This document shows positions 42,234-54,054 of a stretch of DNA of 64,000 bases, piece after piece. The stretch lies in NCBI GenBank assembly GCA_036023115.1, contig JAYKKT010000056.1:2250001-2314000 (forward strand). Direction: 5' to 3'. The position numbers and the translations under genes were made by a program. The stretch comes from Brasenia schreberi (Eukaryota > Streptophyta > Magnoliopsida > Nymphaeales > Cabombaceae). Positions within the stretch are counted from its first letter, which is position 1. Every line of letters starts with the position of its first letter. Under the pieces are notes generated by a model. That model ran no database searches and had not been told where the DNA came from. It saw only the letters and a list, made by a program, of their open reading frames with translations.

Positions 42234-44182
42234 GTAAGTGACGGATCACCATCCTCCCGACTGGATTTTATGCTCAATATTTGCAACTTTCTGAAAACAA
42301 AACCAAGAAATTTCACGATTGTTCGAAAAATGTAGCGTTCTTGATCATGATGGCGTTGGTCTGTGGATAATCAACTTGTGATTTAACGATCTTTAGGATG
42401 TTGTCATAATGGAATCGTATTTCAAGTGTTGCGATGGATTCTACTGTATGTATGATTGATTTTCGTGCTCGTCAATCACCTTAGAATCGTCTAGTAGTAG
42501 ACAGCCCTGTAGAGTATTTTGTATGGTCTGATTCGATGGCATGGCTTAATTTCTAGCTGCAAATTTTGTACGCAACTTTAATTAGGTAGATTGTTATGAT
42601 ATTTGTATGGCTCATTTTTCCTGAATCTCGAATTCTCTTTTACAAAGTGTGTGCATAATTTTTATGGGAAGTATAGGTTTCTCCTTTGAAGTTCACCTCT
42701 CTTCTTCTGCAACCAAACTATGTAGAGGTTTCAATCAGTTCGATACTCAACCTATTAGTCTTAAAGTTCTCATTTACTTTACAGTTTATTTGCAAATAAC
42801 AGGCAGTCAGAAAGATTTGGTTACGAAAATATCTGAATTTTGTACCAAATGGGGTAGATTGCATTTAAAATTCTGTTTTGCATATATAGAAAGGTGAACG
42901 CTAGAATGATGATATTGCAAAGTTTTTCCTTAAATTTTAAACTCAGCTTTCTATGGGAGTACCGTAATACATTTACAGAACTAGAAACTCTATGCAAACA
43001 TAGCCAAATGCATGACATCTTTCAGATCTTAGAATCCTAGGGAGTTATTGATGTGTAAAAATTACTGGAATGAGGTGAAATTTTGTTAGCAGGTATCAAT
43101 GCCATTTAGATCTTTTTCTTACAACCTGGACAATTTTTGGTTTATTGCATGCATCAAATTCACGTAAGGCTCTGTGATGGCGATGGCTGATAACCAATGG
43201 AACTGATACCTCTGGATCCTTTAGTTGGCTATGTGAAGTGAAACCAACCAGTCCTTGCCATGTCTACTGAAGTGTTTTGTGCTTGAACTTTCACTGGTTA
43301 GTTTGTGCCTTAAACTTAGGTGTCTCAAATGGTTATCTATGACGTCAGAAGTTGTAAGGAAGCATATGATATGTGTATTTTATTTTGGGTAAGAGCCTTA
43401 ATGTTTGTCTGAAAAATGTTGTCAAGTGAGTCAGCAACTTGAAAGTAATATGTAGAAGCATGAAACATTGATTTCAGAAGAAAAAGGACTTGCAAATGGC
43501 AGATGTTTCATAAGTCATCAAAATAGTATACAACCATTTTATTTTAGCATCTGGATATTTTTGTTCGAGATGTCTATTTCAGGATTTGGCTTGCTGTTGA
43601 GTATGTATTTCCTTATGCGACAGTCATATGGTAGTGAACTTAGGGCTGATCATATATACAGAATGCTCCATGATAGGGTAATAGTTCTCCACCTTTTCTG
43701 CCCGAGTGGAGTTCTCATGGAGAATAGTGGGTTGAGTGCTTCTAATAAGTGGTAATTCCAGGCATCATCTTTTTGAGTCCAAATGTGTTTTTTTAATTGT
43801 GGCTTACCTTAGAGGATTTCATTGTGTCCTTGCACCTCCATAAGAGCTGAATGGTAGAAAAGTTTTTATTTTGTAGACCTTCACATCTCTTTTAATTTAG
43901 TGTTAGACACCTATAAGTATATAAAAAACCTAATAAGTGAAATGGTGTTTTTGAAAAACACTCTTCTCATTTCAAATTTACTATTCTCCATATATCTTTG
44001 GGATACTAAGTTAATTCGTAAAGGTATGTGCCTTGACTTTGGCGTTAGAGGAAATGCTGATTTGATGCATAAAATGTCTTCATTGCTTATCAAAATTCAA
44101 ATATTTGTAAGTCTGGTACTTGATAGTGAGATGGAATTAGAGGAAATGACTATGCATCTCTGATTTGAAGCATAAAGGATTT

Positions 44183-44400
44183 CATTTTGCATTGGTGGGT
44201 GCTGGAGACAGTAGGAGGATCCTTTTGGGCCCTGCACCTTGGGGGATATGATGAATCAGAATTAAATGAGATGAGAAATTGATAGTGAAATGGTGTTAGG
44301 TAATCATTTTGCATTGGTCAGCACTGGAGACGGTAGGAGGGTACTTTTGGATCCTGCACCTTGGAGGATATGATGAATCAGAATTAAATGAAATGAGAAA
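44183..44400. repeat. Imperfect tandem duplication, period about 122 bp
   Basis: The segment CATTTTGCATTGGT...GGATATGATGAATCAGAATT begins at 44183 and again at 44305. There are about 10 differences over roughly 95 bp of alignable sequence. Confidence 0.85.
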
Positions 44401-44808
44401 TCCTGGCTCGAGAAACATATATTTTCATAAAGATACAAGAACTTATACTTGGGAAGTGCATTTGCAGTTAAATTTATTTGTGAAAACTGGAAAAGCATGT
44501 GGTGATAAATTGACTGGATGTTCATGCTAGTCTGTATCCTCCCATCATGTTGCTGCAATTGGGAAACTTAGGTTGGATGTACCTTTGCTACTTTTATAGT
44601 GCCAATATGCTTTGTAGATGCAGCTATCTGTACATAGATAAGAAAAACTGTGGGATCAGAGTGCCTATTGCTGTTCTAACCTTGAATAGCTGTGAGCTCT
44701 GTCCTGTTTTGGTGCAATGAGCTTCCATACATTCTTTCTGCAGACTGACCGGTAATGTTGAAATGTTGCATTCCTAGTCATCTCATCCACTCGAGGATAT
44801 GAATCATT

Positions 44809-46385
44809 CAACAACAACAACAACAACAACTAAGCCTTTTCCCATACTAGACGGGGTCGGCTACATGGATTCTTTGTTTTCACAGATCCCTATCGTGTGC
44901 CATGTTAGCCGTTAACTCACAATAAGCTAGATCATTCTTTATTGTTTCCTTCCAACACTTTTGTTGTAGTCCACTACCTCTTTTAATACTTTCCAAATTT
45001 AGTTTTTCTAACATTCTTACAGGTTCTTTTGATCTTCTTTCTATACGTCCAAACCATCTTAAACGATATTCTCTCATTTTATTCTCTATTGGCGCCACTC
45101 CTAATTTGTTTCTAATAACCTCATTATGTATATGGTCTTTTCTTGTATGACCACTCATCCATCTCAACATCTTCATTTCTGTCACAAACATCTTTTGTAC
45201 ATGTTGATGATTAACTGCCCAACACTCTGAACCATAAAACATGGTAGGATTAATTGTTGTTCTATAATATTTACCCTTTAACTTTAATGGTATCTTCTTA
45301 TCACAAAGAATACCTGATGCTCCTCTCCATTTTAACCAACCAGCATTAATTCTATGCGTAACATCTCCATCAATTCTTCCATCACTCTGAAAAATTGACC
45401 TTAGGTATTTAAAACTTTCCTTTTGGGGGATACAATGTGTGCCAATTTTAATTTCTATGTCCTCTGAGGTAACCAAATGATCAAACTTACATTCCATATA
45501 TTATTCTACTAAGTCGGAGGCCTTTGCTTTCTAATGTTTCTCTCCATAGTTCCAATTTTCTATTAACTTTTTCCTTAGACTCCTCCACTAATACAATGTC
45601 ATCCGCAAATAACATACACCAGGGTACTTCCTCTTGAATATGTTTTGTTAACTCATCCATCACCATTATAAATAAGTATAGACTTAACGTTGATCCTTGA
45701 TGTAACCCAATATTAACTTCAAAGAAGTCTGTCATTCCTTCATGAGTCCTCACACATATTTTTGCACCATTATACATGTCTCTTATAAGGTTAATATATG
45801 TCAATGGGATACTTTTTTTTCCAAAGTTCTCCAAAGAGTCTCCCTCGGTACCCTATCATAAGCTTTTTGTAGATCAATAAATATCATGTGAAGGTCTTTC
45901 TTTTTTGCTCTAAAATGTTCCATAAGACGTCTCAAAAGGTGAATCGCTTCAATAGTAGATCTGCTTGACATGAATCCAAATTGGTTCTCTGTTGTACTTG
46001 ATACTTGTCTTAACCTACGTTCGATAATTCTTTCCCATAATTTCATAGTATGGCTCATTAACTTGATACCTCGATAATTCGCACAATTTTGAATGTCTCT
46101 CTTGTTCTTATATATGGGTATAAGTGTACTTGCTCTCCATTCCTCGGGCATTTTGGTTTTTCCATATTTCATTAAATAGTCTTGTGAGCCAAGTGATTCC
46201 TATTTCTCCTAGTATTTTCCAAACTTTTATAGGAATATTATTTGGTCCTACCGATTTACCACCATTCATATGTTTAAGAGCCTCTTTGACTTCATTCTTT
46301 TGAATACGTCGGTAGAAATTGTGGTTTATATACTTTTTTGATTTGGCTAACTCTCCTAAGCTAATACTAACATCTTTATGTTACA
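44809..46385 (-). mobile_element. RTE-type LINE, 5'-truncated, best-preserved copy
   Basis: Minus-strand non-LTR retrotransposon. Three consecutive open pieces cover the reverse transcriptase: 46172-45801 ([47 protein letters not shown]), 45834-45487 (GLHQGSTLSLYLF and the catalytic MLFADDIVLVEESKE), and 45497-44880 (C-terminal region with RLRWFGRIERRS). At least one frameshift in a T-run near 45810 and another near 45490 break it. The endonuclease domain is missing because of 5' truncation. The 3' end is the family tail CTTAGTTGTTGTTGTTG, seen on the plus strand as (CAA)7 at 44809-44830. It sits in the predicted leader intron of pyruvate kinase copy 2. Confidence 0.88.
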
Positions 46386-47106
46386 AAAAAGACAATCATG
46401 ATTGAATCAGATAGGATCATTTTATCTTATTGTGAGCACCTTTTTGTTCATGTCATGACAGTCACATCAAGCTTGCGTGCAAAGGCATGAAATGTTGAAT
46501 TTTATATGGTTTAATCAAACCCAAGCTTACTCCAATCATGTAGTTGATGCAATACAAAAGTTTATGATTCCAGTATAAATCTTTTGAGATGTGTACATGG
46601 TAAGAGTCCTTCAGACAAAACAGTTACTTATTTTGATATTTACCATACGTTCAAATTTCTGTGTCTTGGCATGAAACATTTTCTAGTTGCCAACTAGCAG
46701 CTCAAAAAGAAAAAAGAATGACAAATGAACTCTGGAAGGTGCGTTCAAATCCAACAATCAAGAGGTTGTTTTAACTGAATGAGGAAAATAAATATTTTTT
46801 TACTTTCTGATTATACACTCATGGAAAACTTTGATATTTCCATTTCTATGTGATCAACTTTAGTTAGAAACTATACTAAATAATGTGACATATGCTTTTG
46901 GTGATAAATAGAATATTACCATAAGTTGGGTTGTGTTTCATTACTATCTGTTTGCTATTGATCTCTATCCAAATAAATATTGTATGTCTGTAGAGTGTGC
47001 TCATATTTCTTTTCAAAGAGCTTTATTTACTTTTCCTTATAATTCCATTTCTTTCTTGCTTATTTCTTTAGTGTTTACTTGCTAGGTTCATTGAAGAGAG
47101 AAAAAG

Positions 47107-47364
47107 ATGGCGAACATTGACATTGATGGGATCCTGAAAGAGTTGCCAAATGATGGCCGTGTACCAAAGACAAAGATAGTGTGCACTCTTGGGCCAGCTT
47201 CAAGGTCAGTGCCTATGCTTGAGAAGCTTCTCAGGGCTGGGATGAATGTTGCCAGGTTCAATTTCTCACACGGTACACATGAATACCACCAGGAGACCCT
47301 TGACAACCTTAAGATTGCCATGCATAATACCCAGATCTTATGTGCTGTTATGCTTGACACCAAG
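47107..47364 (+). CDS. Cytosolic pyruvate kinase, first coding exon (copy 2)
   Basis: Encodes 86 residues, [20 protein letters not shown]... to MLDTK, with the same length and donor position (AAG|GTTCCCCC) as copy 1. About six residues differ (for example E7D, S48-region S/A, R/K, Q/H, R/Q, L/V), while most codons differ at silent positions. This indicates an old duplication kept under protein-level constraint. [13 protein letters not shown] and [13 protein letters not shown] give the family identity. The next exon is not found between here and 64000. It may lie beyond the window past the transposon stack, or the gene may be truncated. The start is set by the conserved MANID and by homology with copy 1. 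Confidence 0.82.
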
Positions 47365-50100
47365 GTTCCCCCTCTTAATTCCTTATTCTATTTCCTTGTC
47401 TTAAATAAATCTATCGTTGCTTGTTTCAATATTAGGATAAACTTTCATGGCTTTAAGAGTCAAGACCCCTGGTTATCGAACAACAGGTTATTTTTCCTTT
47501 CTCTTCAAAAATAGTCTCTTTGTAAGAAACATTTTCCTTCAGTTCTATTGACTGATCTAGGTATATAAAATTATATGTAAGATTGAGTTTACTCTTGAAA
47601 TGAGAATTTCTTTCCAGTCATCTGCTGTCATCATTTTTATGGTGCCACTCACATTACCTCATACCAGTCAAATACAAAATGCTGGAGGAAGTTCCAAGGA
47701 AACTGTTCAGAAGCAGTAAGACAGCAGTCATTGTATTAGGGACATGATGACTAGAAAATTTTGGCAGAGTTCTGTAGAAGTTCTATTATTAGATCATTTC
47801 TTTTACTTGCCTTTTCAAGATTTTGTGGATAAAGTAATTATCGACTTTTTGAGGTTCTGTTGTTTCATCCCCTGCAAATTTCAAGCTTTGGAAGCCTCTA
47901 ATTATATATGTGGTTGCCTCTCCATGTTTGTTTGACATAGATTGTATGTGTTACAAGGGTGTTGATCTTTAACCAAGCGTTAGCTATTCTGGTAAACAAA
48001 ATAGAATATACATTGAGTAGCTTATTTCTGTCAAATGCCTGTAGTATTGCTAGACATTTCTCAGTGACTTTGGAGGCTGGGTTGGTGCTGTGATATTGCA
48101 TATGATCCTGTTTATCAGAAATTGGCTCCTATATTGGGTGCTCCGCTCAACCTGGCACAAGCCCAGTGCCCATAAACAACTAGGTCCATGCAAGTACTCA
48201 CAGATCAACAAAAAAAATACTGTATGTATTTTTAAATATCGTACGATATGCTCTAATATCCGATAAGAACTTTTGATGCTATGAATGGTAAAGGCGTTGA
48301 AGGGAATGAATGTCTCACTAGCTTTTGCCAAACTGACGTTGGCACCTTTTATCCAATATGTCTTGACTATCTCATGCCATACCCATGATACAGTGTCATC
48401 CTTAGTTTTGTGGAATCTGCAACAGATGTTTATAGAAACTGAAAAAGGTGCATTCGGCCAACTCAATCACATGCAAACTGGCGCATTATGCAAATATTCA
48501 ACCTTTAATATGTGAACATTTTATCTCTCTAGAGGATTATAATTTCATGTTAGTTTTATATTGGCTGGTGCACAGCCGTTCTGGTTACATGCATGAGTTC
48601 TTGTAAAATGGTTCACATTTTCACACATACCCTGGCTGGTTCTCTTTTAGGATCTGTTAAGAATGCATCACATTCATATACCATGTCTGTGATACCGGCA
48701 TCAACATGTTGATATTATCACATTTCTATAGTCTTTAGGTTTCAACTCTCTCTTCGTATTCTTCAGATTTGTACTTTAGGATTATAAAAGCTCAATCTGC
48801 AGTTCCTATATAAATGTTATTTCCTGATCAAGCATGTTTTAGTTATTCAACTTATTGTAGATGTTAAAATTTTACTCCAAAGCCTATTTAGAGACTTGAA
48901 GTAATTTTTCAATCTACTTCGTTTTGCGCAAGCGTCCTAGCTAGTTTCACTTAAACTAGCAAAGTTGTGTTTTCTAACTTTATGGAGCGATTGTGGAGAA
49001 GCGGGATCTTTTCGTCTTAGGCTTTCTTGAACCGGTGCTCAAGGGTCAGCCTAGATGCTTTGAGGATTAATTTGAGCAGTGTGTTTTAAAAATTCACTTT
49101 AGAGCCAATTTGAATCAAGTCGTGCACTTAGTCTAGGGAATGAAAACTTTTCAAGTTCTAAAAAACAGAAACTGGTTTTGATTTCAGAGCTTGTTTCTGA
49201 ATTTTTTTAAATAGCTTAGAGATCTCCAAAATTCATGAAAATTTTACAGTATGTAGAGAAGAATGTGGAGATCCTAAGACTTTTTATTTTATTTTTGTAT
49301 GTTGTGATTTTAAAGAATTAAATTTGAGAAATGTCTCTACTCAGGCGTTCATAACGTTCTGTTACAAAAATACAGAGGTCTAAAGAAACTTATGTATTTT
49401 AGTGCGCAGAGCTCCGATTTTTATGAATTTAGTCTTGTTGGAAAGCTATGGATGTCAACTTTCCAATGAGACTAGTATCAACAGATTTGGCTCACTACAA
49501 ACAAAGTTATGGGAAGATTACCCAATCTCTGTTGCAGGAAACATAGACTGGAAGACTTGACTCTGAATTTTTCTGATCTTTCTCTATTTTATTTACGATG
49601 CTACACGGCCTTAAAATTCTTGAAAATTTTATTATACGTGGGCCTGTGTGTGAGGATTCAGTGTACAAAATTTCAGATTATTTGGAGCAGAGGTTTGGAA
49701 ATGAAAAATACAACACTAGACATATGCGGGATATTGAAAACAAAATTTCAGTTTCTAAAGCATACGTGAATGCATTCATCCGAAATTAAAAGCTAATCAC
49801 AGCTAATTCAAAGTAAATGATTGAAGAGAACTGAATTGAAATATGTTTATAGCTTAAGCATAGAAGGGATTAGGAGATATAAGAGAATATAATATATACA
49901 GGTAGAGGAACTTGAAATTAAACAAGTGGGATTAGGCGATATAAGAGAATATAATATATACAGGTAGAGAAACTTGAAATTAAACAAGTAGAATGCGTAC
50001 ATGTAAAAAGAATGAAATAGGCATCATTTCTACTCTTATTACATCATGGGGGAGACTAATGCTCCATTAATACAACCCTTTTTGAATTGAATAAGAAGGA
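47365..50100. other. 2.7 kb after pyruvate kinase exon 2 copy; no gene seen
   Basis: T-rich sequence like an intron at first, then unassigned sequence. A 138-codon minus-strand frame (48050-48466) has no motif I recognise and unremarkable composition. A tandem duplication at 49866-49989 is listed separately. Confidence 0.4.
49866..49989. repeat. Tandem duplication, 62-bp unit
   Basis: GGGATTAGGAGATATAAGAG... at 49866-49927 is repeated at 49928-49989 with about two substitutions. Confidence 0.93.
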
Positions 50101-50636
50101 GAGATTTAGATCAACAAAGAAGAATGATCAAACTTACAATGGCCTCCAATGGACGATGGCTCAAGGAAGGGGTCGATTCCCTTCTTCTCCTTTTCTCTCA
50201 CTTACTCTCTCTTTCTTTCTTTCTTTTTCTCTCCTGAACTCTCTCTTATTACAACACTCACTCTCTCTCTTGGGCTCCCTTTACACGTCTTTTAATGCTG
50301 GAAATCATCGCTCAAGGCCTCTATTTACAGGCCAAGGGGGAGGCCTAGAGCCTTCCATGGGTTGGATTGGGCCAAGGTTCTTTGGCCCAAGATTTGATCC
50401 AACCCTATGGCTGGCCCCATGTGTTCATGTGGCCCATTGGTGGCCCTCTTTAGTCAATGTTAGCCCAACCAAGACGAGTTAGGTTAGCTAGGTGCACTTG
50501 GGCATGATCGGTTGGCTTTGGTGCAAACCGTCGGCTTGATCTAGCATGATGCGGTCTTGCCTTGGTATAGTCAGTTTGATGCACTCGGATATGACTCGTC
50601 TAGATCCAACTTGAGGCAGCCTTATGCCCTGTTTGG

Positions 50637-51640
50637 TGAAGTCTTGTTTTGGTTCATGTCTTCATTTCAATCCAGCTAGGTGCCCTTCTTCATGGGTTCT
50701 TGGCTGGGTGAGTCTCCATTTGCTCTTTTGAACTTGAGACTTGAATCCTTGACTTGGGTATAGTCTTGACCCATTTTGGTTTCAACTTGACTTTATCCTT
50801 TGTCTTGGTTCATTTCTTGCTCGGACCTTTGTTAGGTATGACCTTGAATCATCGACATTACTTTTGCCTATTTGTCTTTATCTCATACTTTACCCTTTTT
50901 TGGATTTGGTTCATAGCTTTGCCCTTGAATCAGACTTGAATCCTGCGCATGATTTCAGATTCATGGTTTCAAATATTTCTTTTGATTATTTAAAATCATT
51001 TTATTTGAGATATATTTGAAAACAATGAGTTTTATCGAAATTTTTAAATACTTTTGAAAACAAATGGGTTCTATTCCCAGTGTTTGTTTGCACGGGTGAC
51101 CTGCTTTCACTCCGTAAATTAGTCTTTACCGTTTCAACTATTTTAACCCTTTGTTAGGTGTAGGGTGTCAGACCACCTTAACCCTTTCGATGGGTGTAGG
51201 GTCTCGAAACTTTTTAATCCTTGGGTGTAGGACTTTAGACTGCTTTAACCTTTTGATGAGTATAGGGTCCTGGAGTAGGACTATCCTCAATCGGGCGAGT
51301 TTTTGAGGCTTGATTTGGATTTGATTTGTATTTCAAAGGTTTTTTGCAAATTTGATATTTTGCAACATTTTTGGGTTTGGTTCTCAATATCTAATTCTCA
51401 TTTATCTCTTTGAGGAAACTTGTTTAAAACCATTATTTCTTTGAATGAAATCATTTGAAAAGGCAGAATCCTGCCAATTTGAGCTTAAGGGCAAAGAAAT
51501 CATTTTTTGACTCTTTGTCAAAATTAGATTTTTTGAGAGTAGTACAATTTACCCTTATTTTGATGTTGCCATCAAATTTTGGTGCGAAAATGAATTCGTT
51601 TAGGGTGTCTTTATTTAAAAACCCTTAAAAGGCCCAAAAA
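50637..51640 (+). repeat. Direct repeat R1, left part (LTR-like)
   Basis: About 1 kb that recurs as R2 (57601-63915, interrupted). Landmarks are TCCTGCGCATGATTTCAGA, GCACGGGTGACCTGCTTTC, and a fourfold imperfect 40-bp tandem motif 'aaccctttcgatgggtgtagggt' at 51126-51270. It breaks off at 51640 where the hAT-like element begins and resumes at 56784. The pair has the size and spacing of LTRs of a small non-autonomous element, with a 3' end GTGTCTACA. Confidence 0.7.
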
Positions 51641-52215
51641 TAGTGTTGTCTGACGTGTATCGTATCACGTATCGTTAGGCTCCACGATACGGGTGTATCG
51701 TATGGCTCGTATCGTACTTTAATATTAAAAAATATAAAAATTATTTAAAAATTCAAGAAAAATGAGTAAAAATCTGAAAAAAATCAACAAAAATCTAGAA
51801 AAATCTAGTAATTGCTTTAAATTCATATAATATAAAGTTTAGTACAGATTGAGCATTCAACATTGAACAATTGCATCCAAATTTACATATTTTGAAGCAA
51901 AAAATGAAATACATTTACATTTAACATATTATAAATTTGTATAAGCTTATCAGGATCATTAACTAAATAATCTTCATCTTCTCCTTGGATGAAGATTCAA
52001 AGTTTCTCATAACCTTCTGCATCTGCTTCAAAATCTTCATCTTCTTCGTGATGTCGTTGCACTCCTTTCAAATTAATCCATGCAATGTCTTCTTCGGTTA
52101 GGAGTGCATTTTCTTCATTATCTTCCATAATCCACTCATCTAATATATCAAAATTAACAAACTGATATCTTTGTATATGTAGTTGTCATATTTGCTAATT
52201 TTCATATGTGAGCAA

Positions 52216-52539
52216 TGTTGAAGAATAGGCTTATCTAGTATTCTTTGTGTTAATTTCTGATGTTTTTTAGGTATTATTGTACTTGCCTGAAATACTAGGG
52301 GCATTTTGGTAATTTTCTGTACTAGGAGTATTTTGGTCAATTTTCTTTTTACAACACCTTATATAAGGGCTGGTAGGTTGTATTAGGAGTAGAGGTTATG
52401 TGTAAGAAAGAAAGAGAAAGAGGGGGGGCGACCTCCATTGGAGGTCTGCCCCTTTCCTTTAATCTTTCACATTTTTTCCTCCTTAATATGAGTAATATTT
52501 CTGTTTTAATCTTTCTCATCACTACTCCAAATTTCAACA
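52216..52539 (+). repeat. Left LTR of the gene-capturing retrotransposon
   Basis: 324 bp, TG..CA ends, followed directly by the tRNA-Met primer-binding site at 52540-52552. Confidence 0.93.
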
Positions 52540-52619
52540 TGGTATCAGAGCCATACATAGTGAAAATCGTGACCTGCAAGAGTCTATGTTCCTGATGCAT
52601 TCAATCTTTTATCCTCAGT

Positions 52620-53095
52620 TGCAAGTCTCCGTGAAAAGAGCTATGCAGATCTTTTATCCTCAGGTGTCCGCTCCTATATTCTATTATGTTGATCAGGGAC
52701 TCTTTACTGCTTCTCTTGGGACAGAAGTAACATCATTTGAGCTCTAGGAGAAGCTAACATGGCCGAAAATTCCCAGCTCCAGCTATATTCGCAGGATATG
52801 CATTGAGCATCTTCAGATTTTATTGATAGAAGCAGAGGAAAATGAGTCATATGTATTTGGGGTTGATGATCTAGGGGCATATTTTATGCATTTTCTTGAC
52901 ACATTATGTAACATTCCATCAGTGTCACTTTTTCAGTCATTGAACAAAGAGGATGAAGAAGCATTCAAGAAGTTGCATTCGATGCTTGCTCATATCAAAG
53001 ATGGATTTGGTGAAGAGAAGGGTCTTGTCGTAATTGTGACGACTGTTATGGGTGAGGAACAAATCGGTGCTCTCAAGGATATCGGCCCTAAGTAG
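52620..53095 (+). pseudogene. Host-like gene fragment of unknown identity inside the retrotransposon
   Basis: A frame from about 52770 to 53095 reads ICIEHLQILLIEAEENESYV then FGVDDLGAYFMHFLDTLCNI and further. It looks like a real helical, leucine-rich cellular protein, not a retroviral one. The ATG-initiated part begins at 52823 and encodes 90 residues (MIEAEENESYVFGVDDLGAY...). The identity is unknown to me. It is not the GPI transferase. An in-frame stop lies near 52748 in the upstream extension. It is probably a second captured host segment. Confidence 0.5.
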
Positions 53096-54054
53096 GTGCC
53101 AGTCTAATGTCTGTATTTCTGCACTTTTAAAATTTTCAGTCAAGGATATTTATTAGAACATTATATTATGACAAGCGTGAGATAGAGAAGAGGTGAACTG
53201 GCTATCTATTTAGGGTGAATCTCAGGGATTATTGATGAACTAGTTGGATCTCACATGGGAGGCATTGACAGGATGCTAAAGTAGTCGCCTTCGACAGAAA
53301 ACAAATAATCCCTGATTGATGAAGTTATTAAACAGAAAATCGGCGATATACAAATGTAGGGAAGCTATTTAATTCTCAAGGTGGTCCACCACTGGATCAA
53401 GTTGGAGCATTGATTGATGAACTGGTATTAAATACCAAAAAGCTTGTTGCTGCTACTTCAAGGGAAATTGATAAGTGGAGAAGATGAAGGCATTTGGGGT
53501 GACGTCCCTGCAACTGTGTTATTAAGGAGAAGGTGGCTGGAATTAAGTGCATTTATTACTCTTTAAAGTAATGAAGTTTGAATTAAGTGCAGTAATAGGC
53601 TGGCGGCTGCAGTAATATATTGGAAAGGGAAGTGTTAAGTGCATTTATTACTCTTTGTATTTCCAAGAAAAGAAGGGAATCTGAGATGGTTGTATTTATT
53701 ACATATGGCGGCTGGAATTAAGTACATATGGCAGGCTGCACTTATTGGAAAGGCGGCTGCATGGGCTGCTTTAACTGCCTACATGTGGCAGTTTTCGATG
53801 GTCTTTAGGGGTTACAGGTGCTATGCTGTGGTGAATTAATGGCTGCAATATTACAGGATTGCATGGGGAATCTGAGAAGACTTATGCAGGCGGCTCAGTA
53901 GGTGGTGTGGTTCTGCAAGAATCTGAAGAGTGGGGCAGATGTGTGCATTAACTACAAAAACACCAAGAATTCGTCGAGGGATTTTTTTTTCCAACGAAAA
54001 ACTTTCCTGTGACTTGAAGAAAAGCGTCCATGCTCTTGAATCTGATGGATCAGG

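Larger units (their letters stand above)
42234..47085 (+). other. Predicted 4.85-kb leader intron of pyruvate kinase copy 2
   Basis: The donor is GTAAGT at 42234 and the acceptor GCTAG at 47085. The content is T-rich intron-like sequence with no credible gene, an imperfect 122-bp tandem duplication (44183-44400), and a minus-strand RTE LINE (44809-46385). Confidence 0.5.

Noticed and set aside
41177..42335. Open frames of 116-201 codons on both strands (poly-Ile, poly-Leu, poly-Asn)
   Set aside because: They are products of the TTA/TTG repeat in different frames. The C-terminal tail of the longest merely runs into the pyruvate kinase leader exon.
44809..44830. Stand-alone (CAA)n microsatellite
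   Set aside because: It is the TTG-repeat tail of the minus-strand LINE.
48050..48466. 138-codon minus-strand frame
   Set aside because: It opens without any recognisable domain in intron-like sequence. It is kept only as an unassigned stretch.
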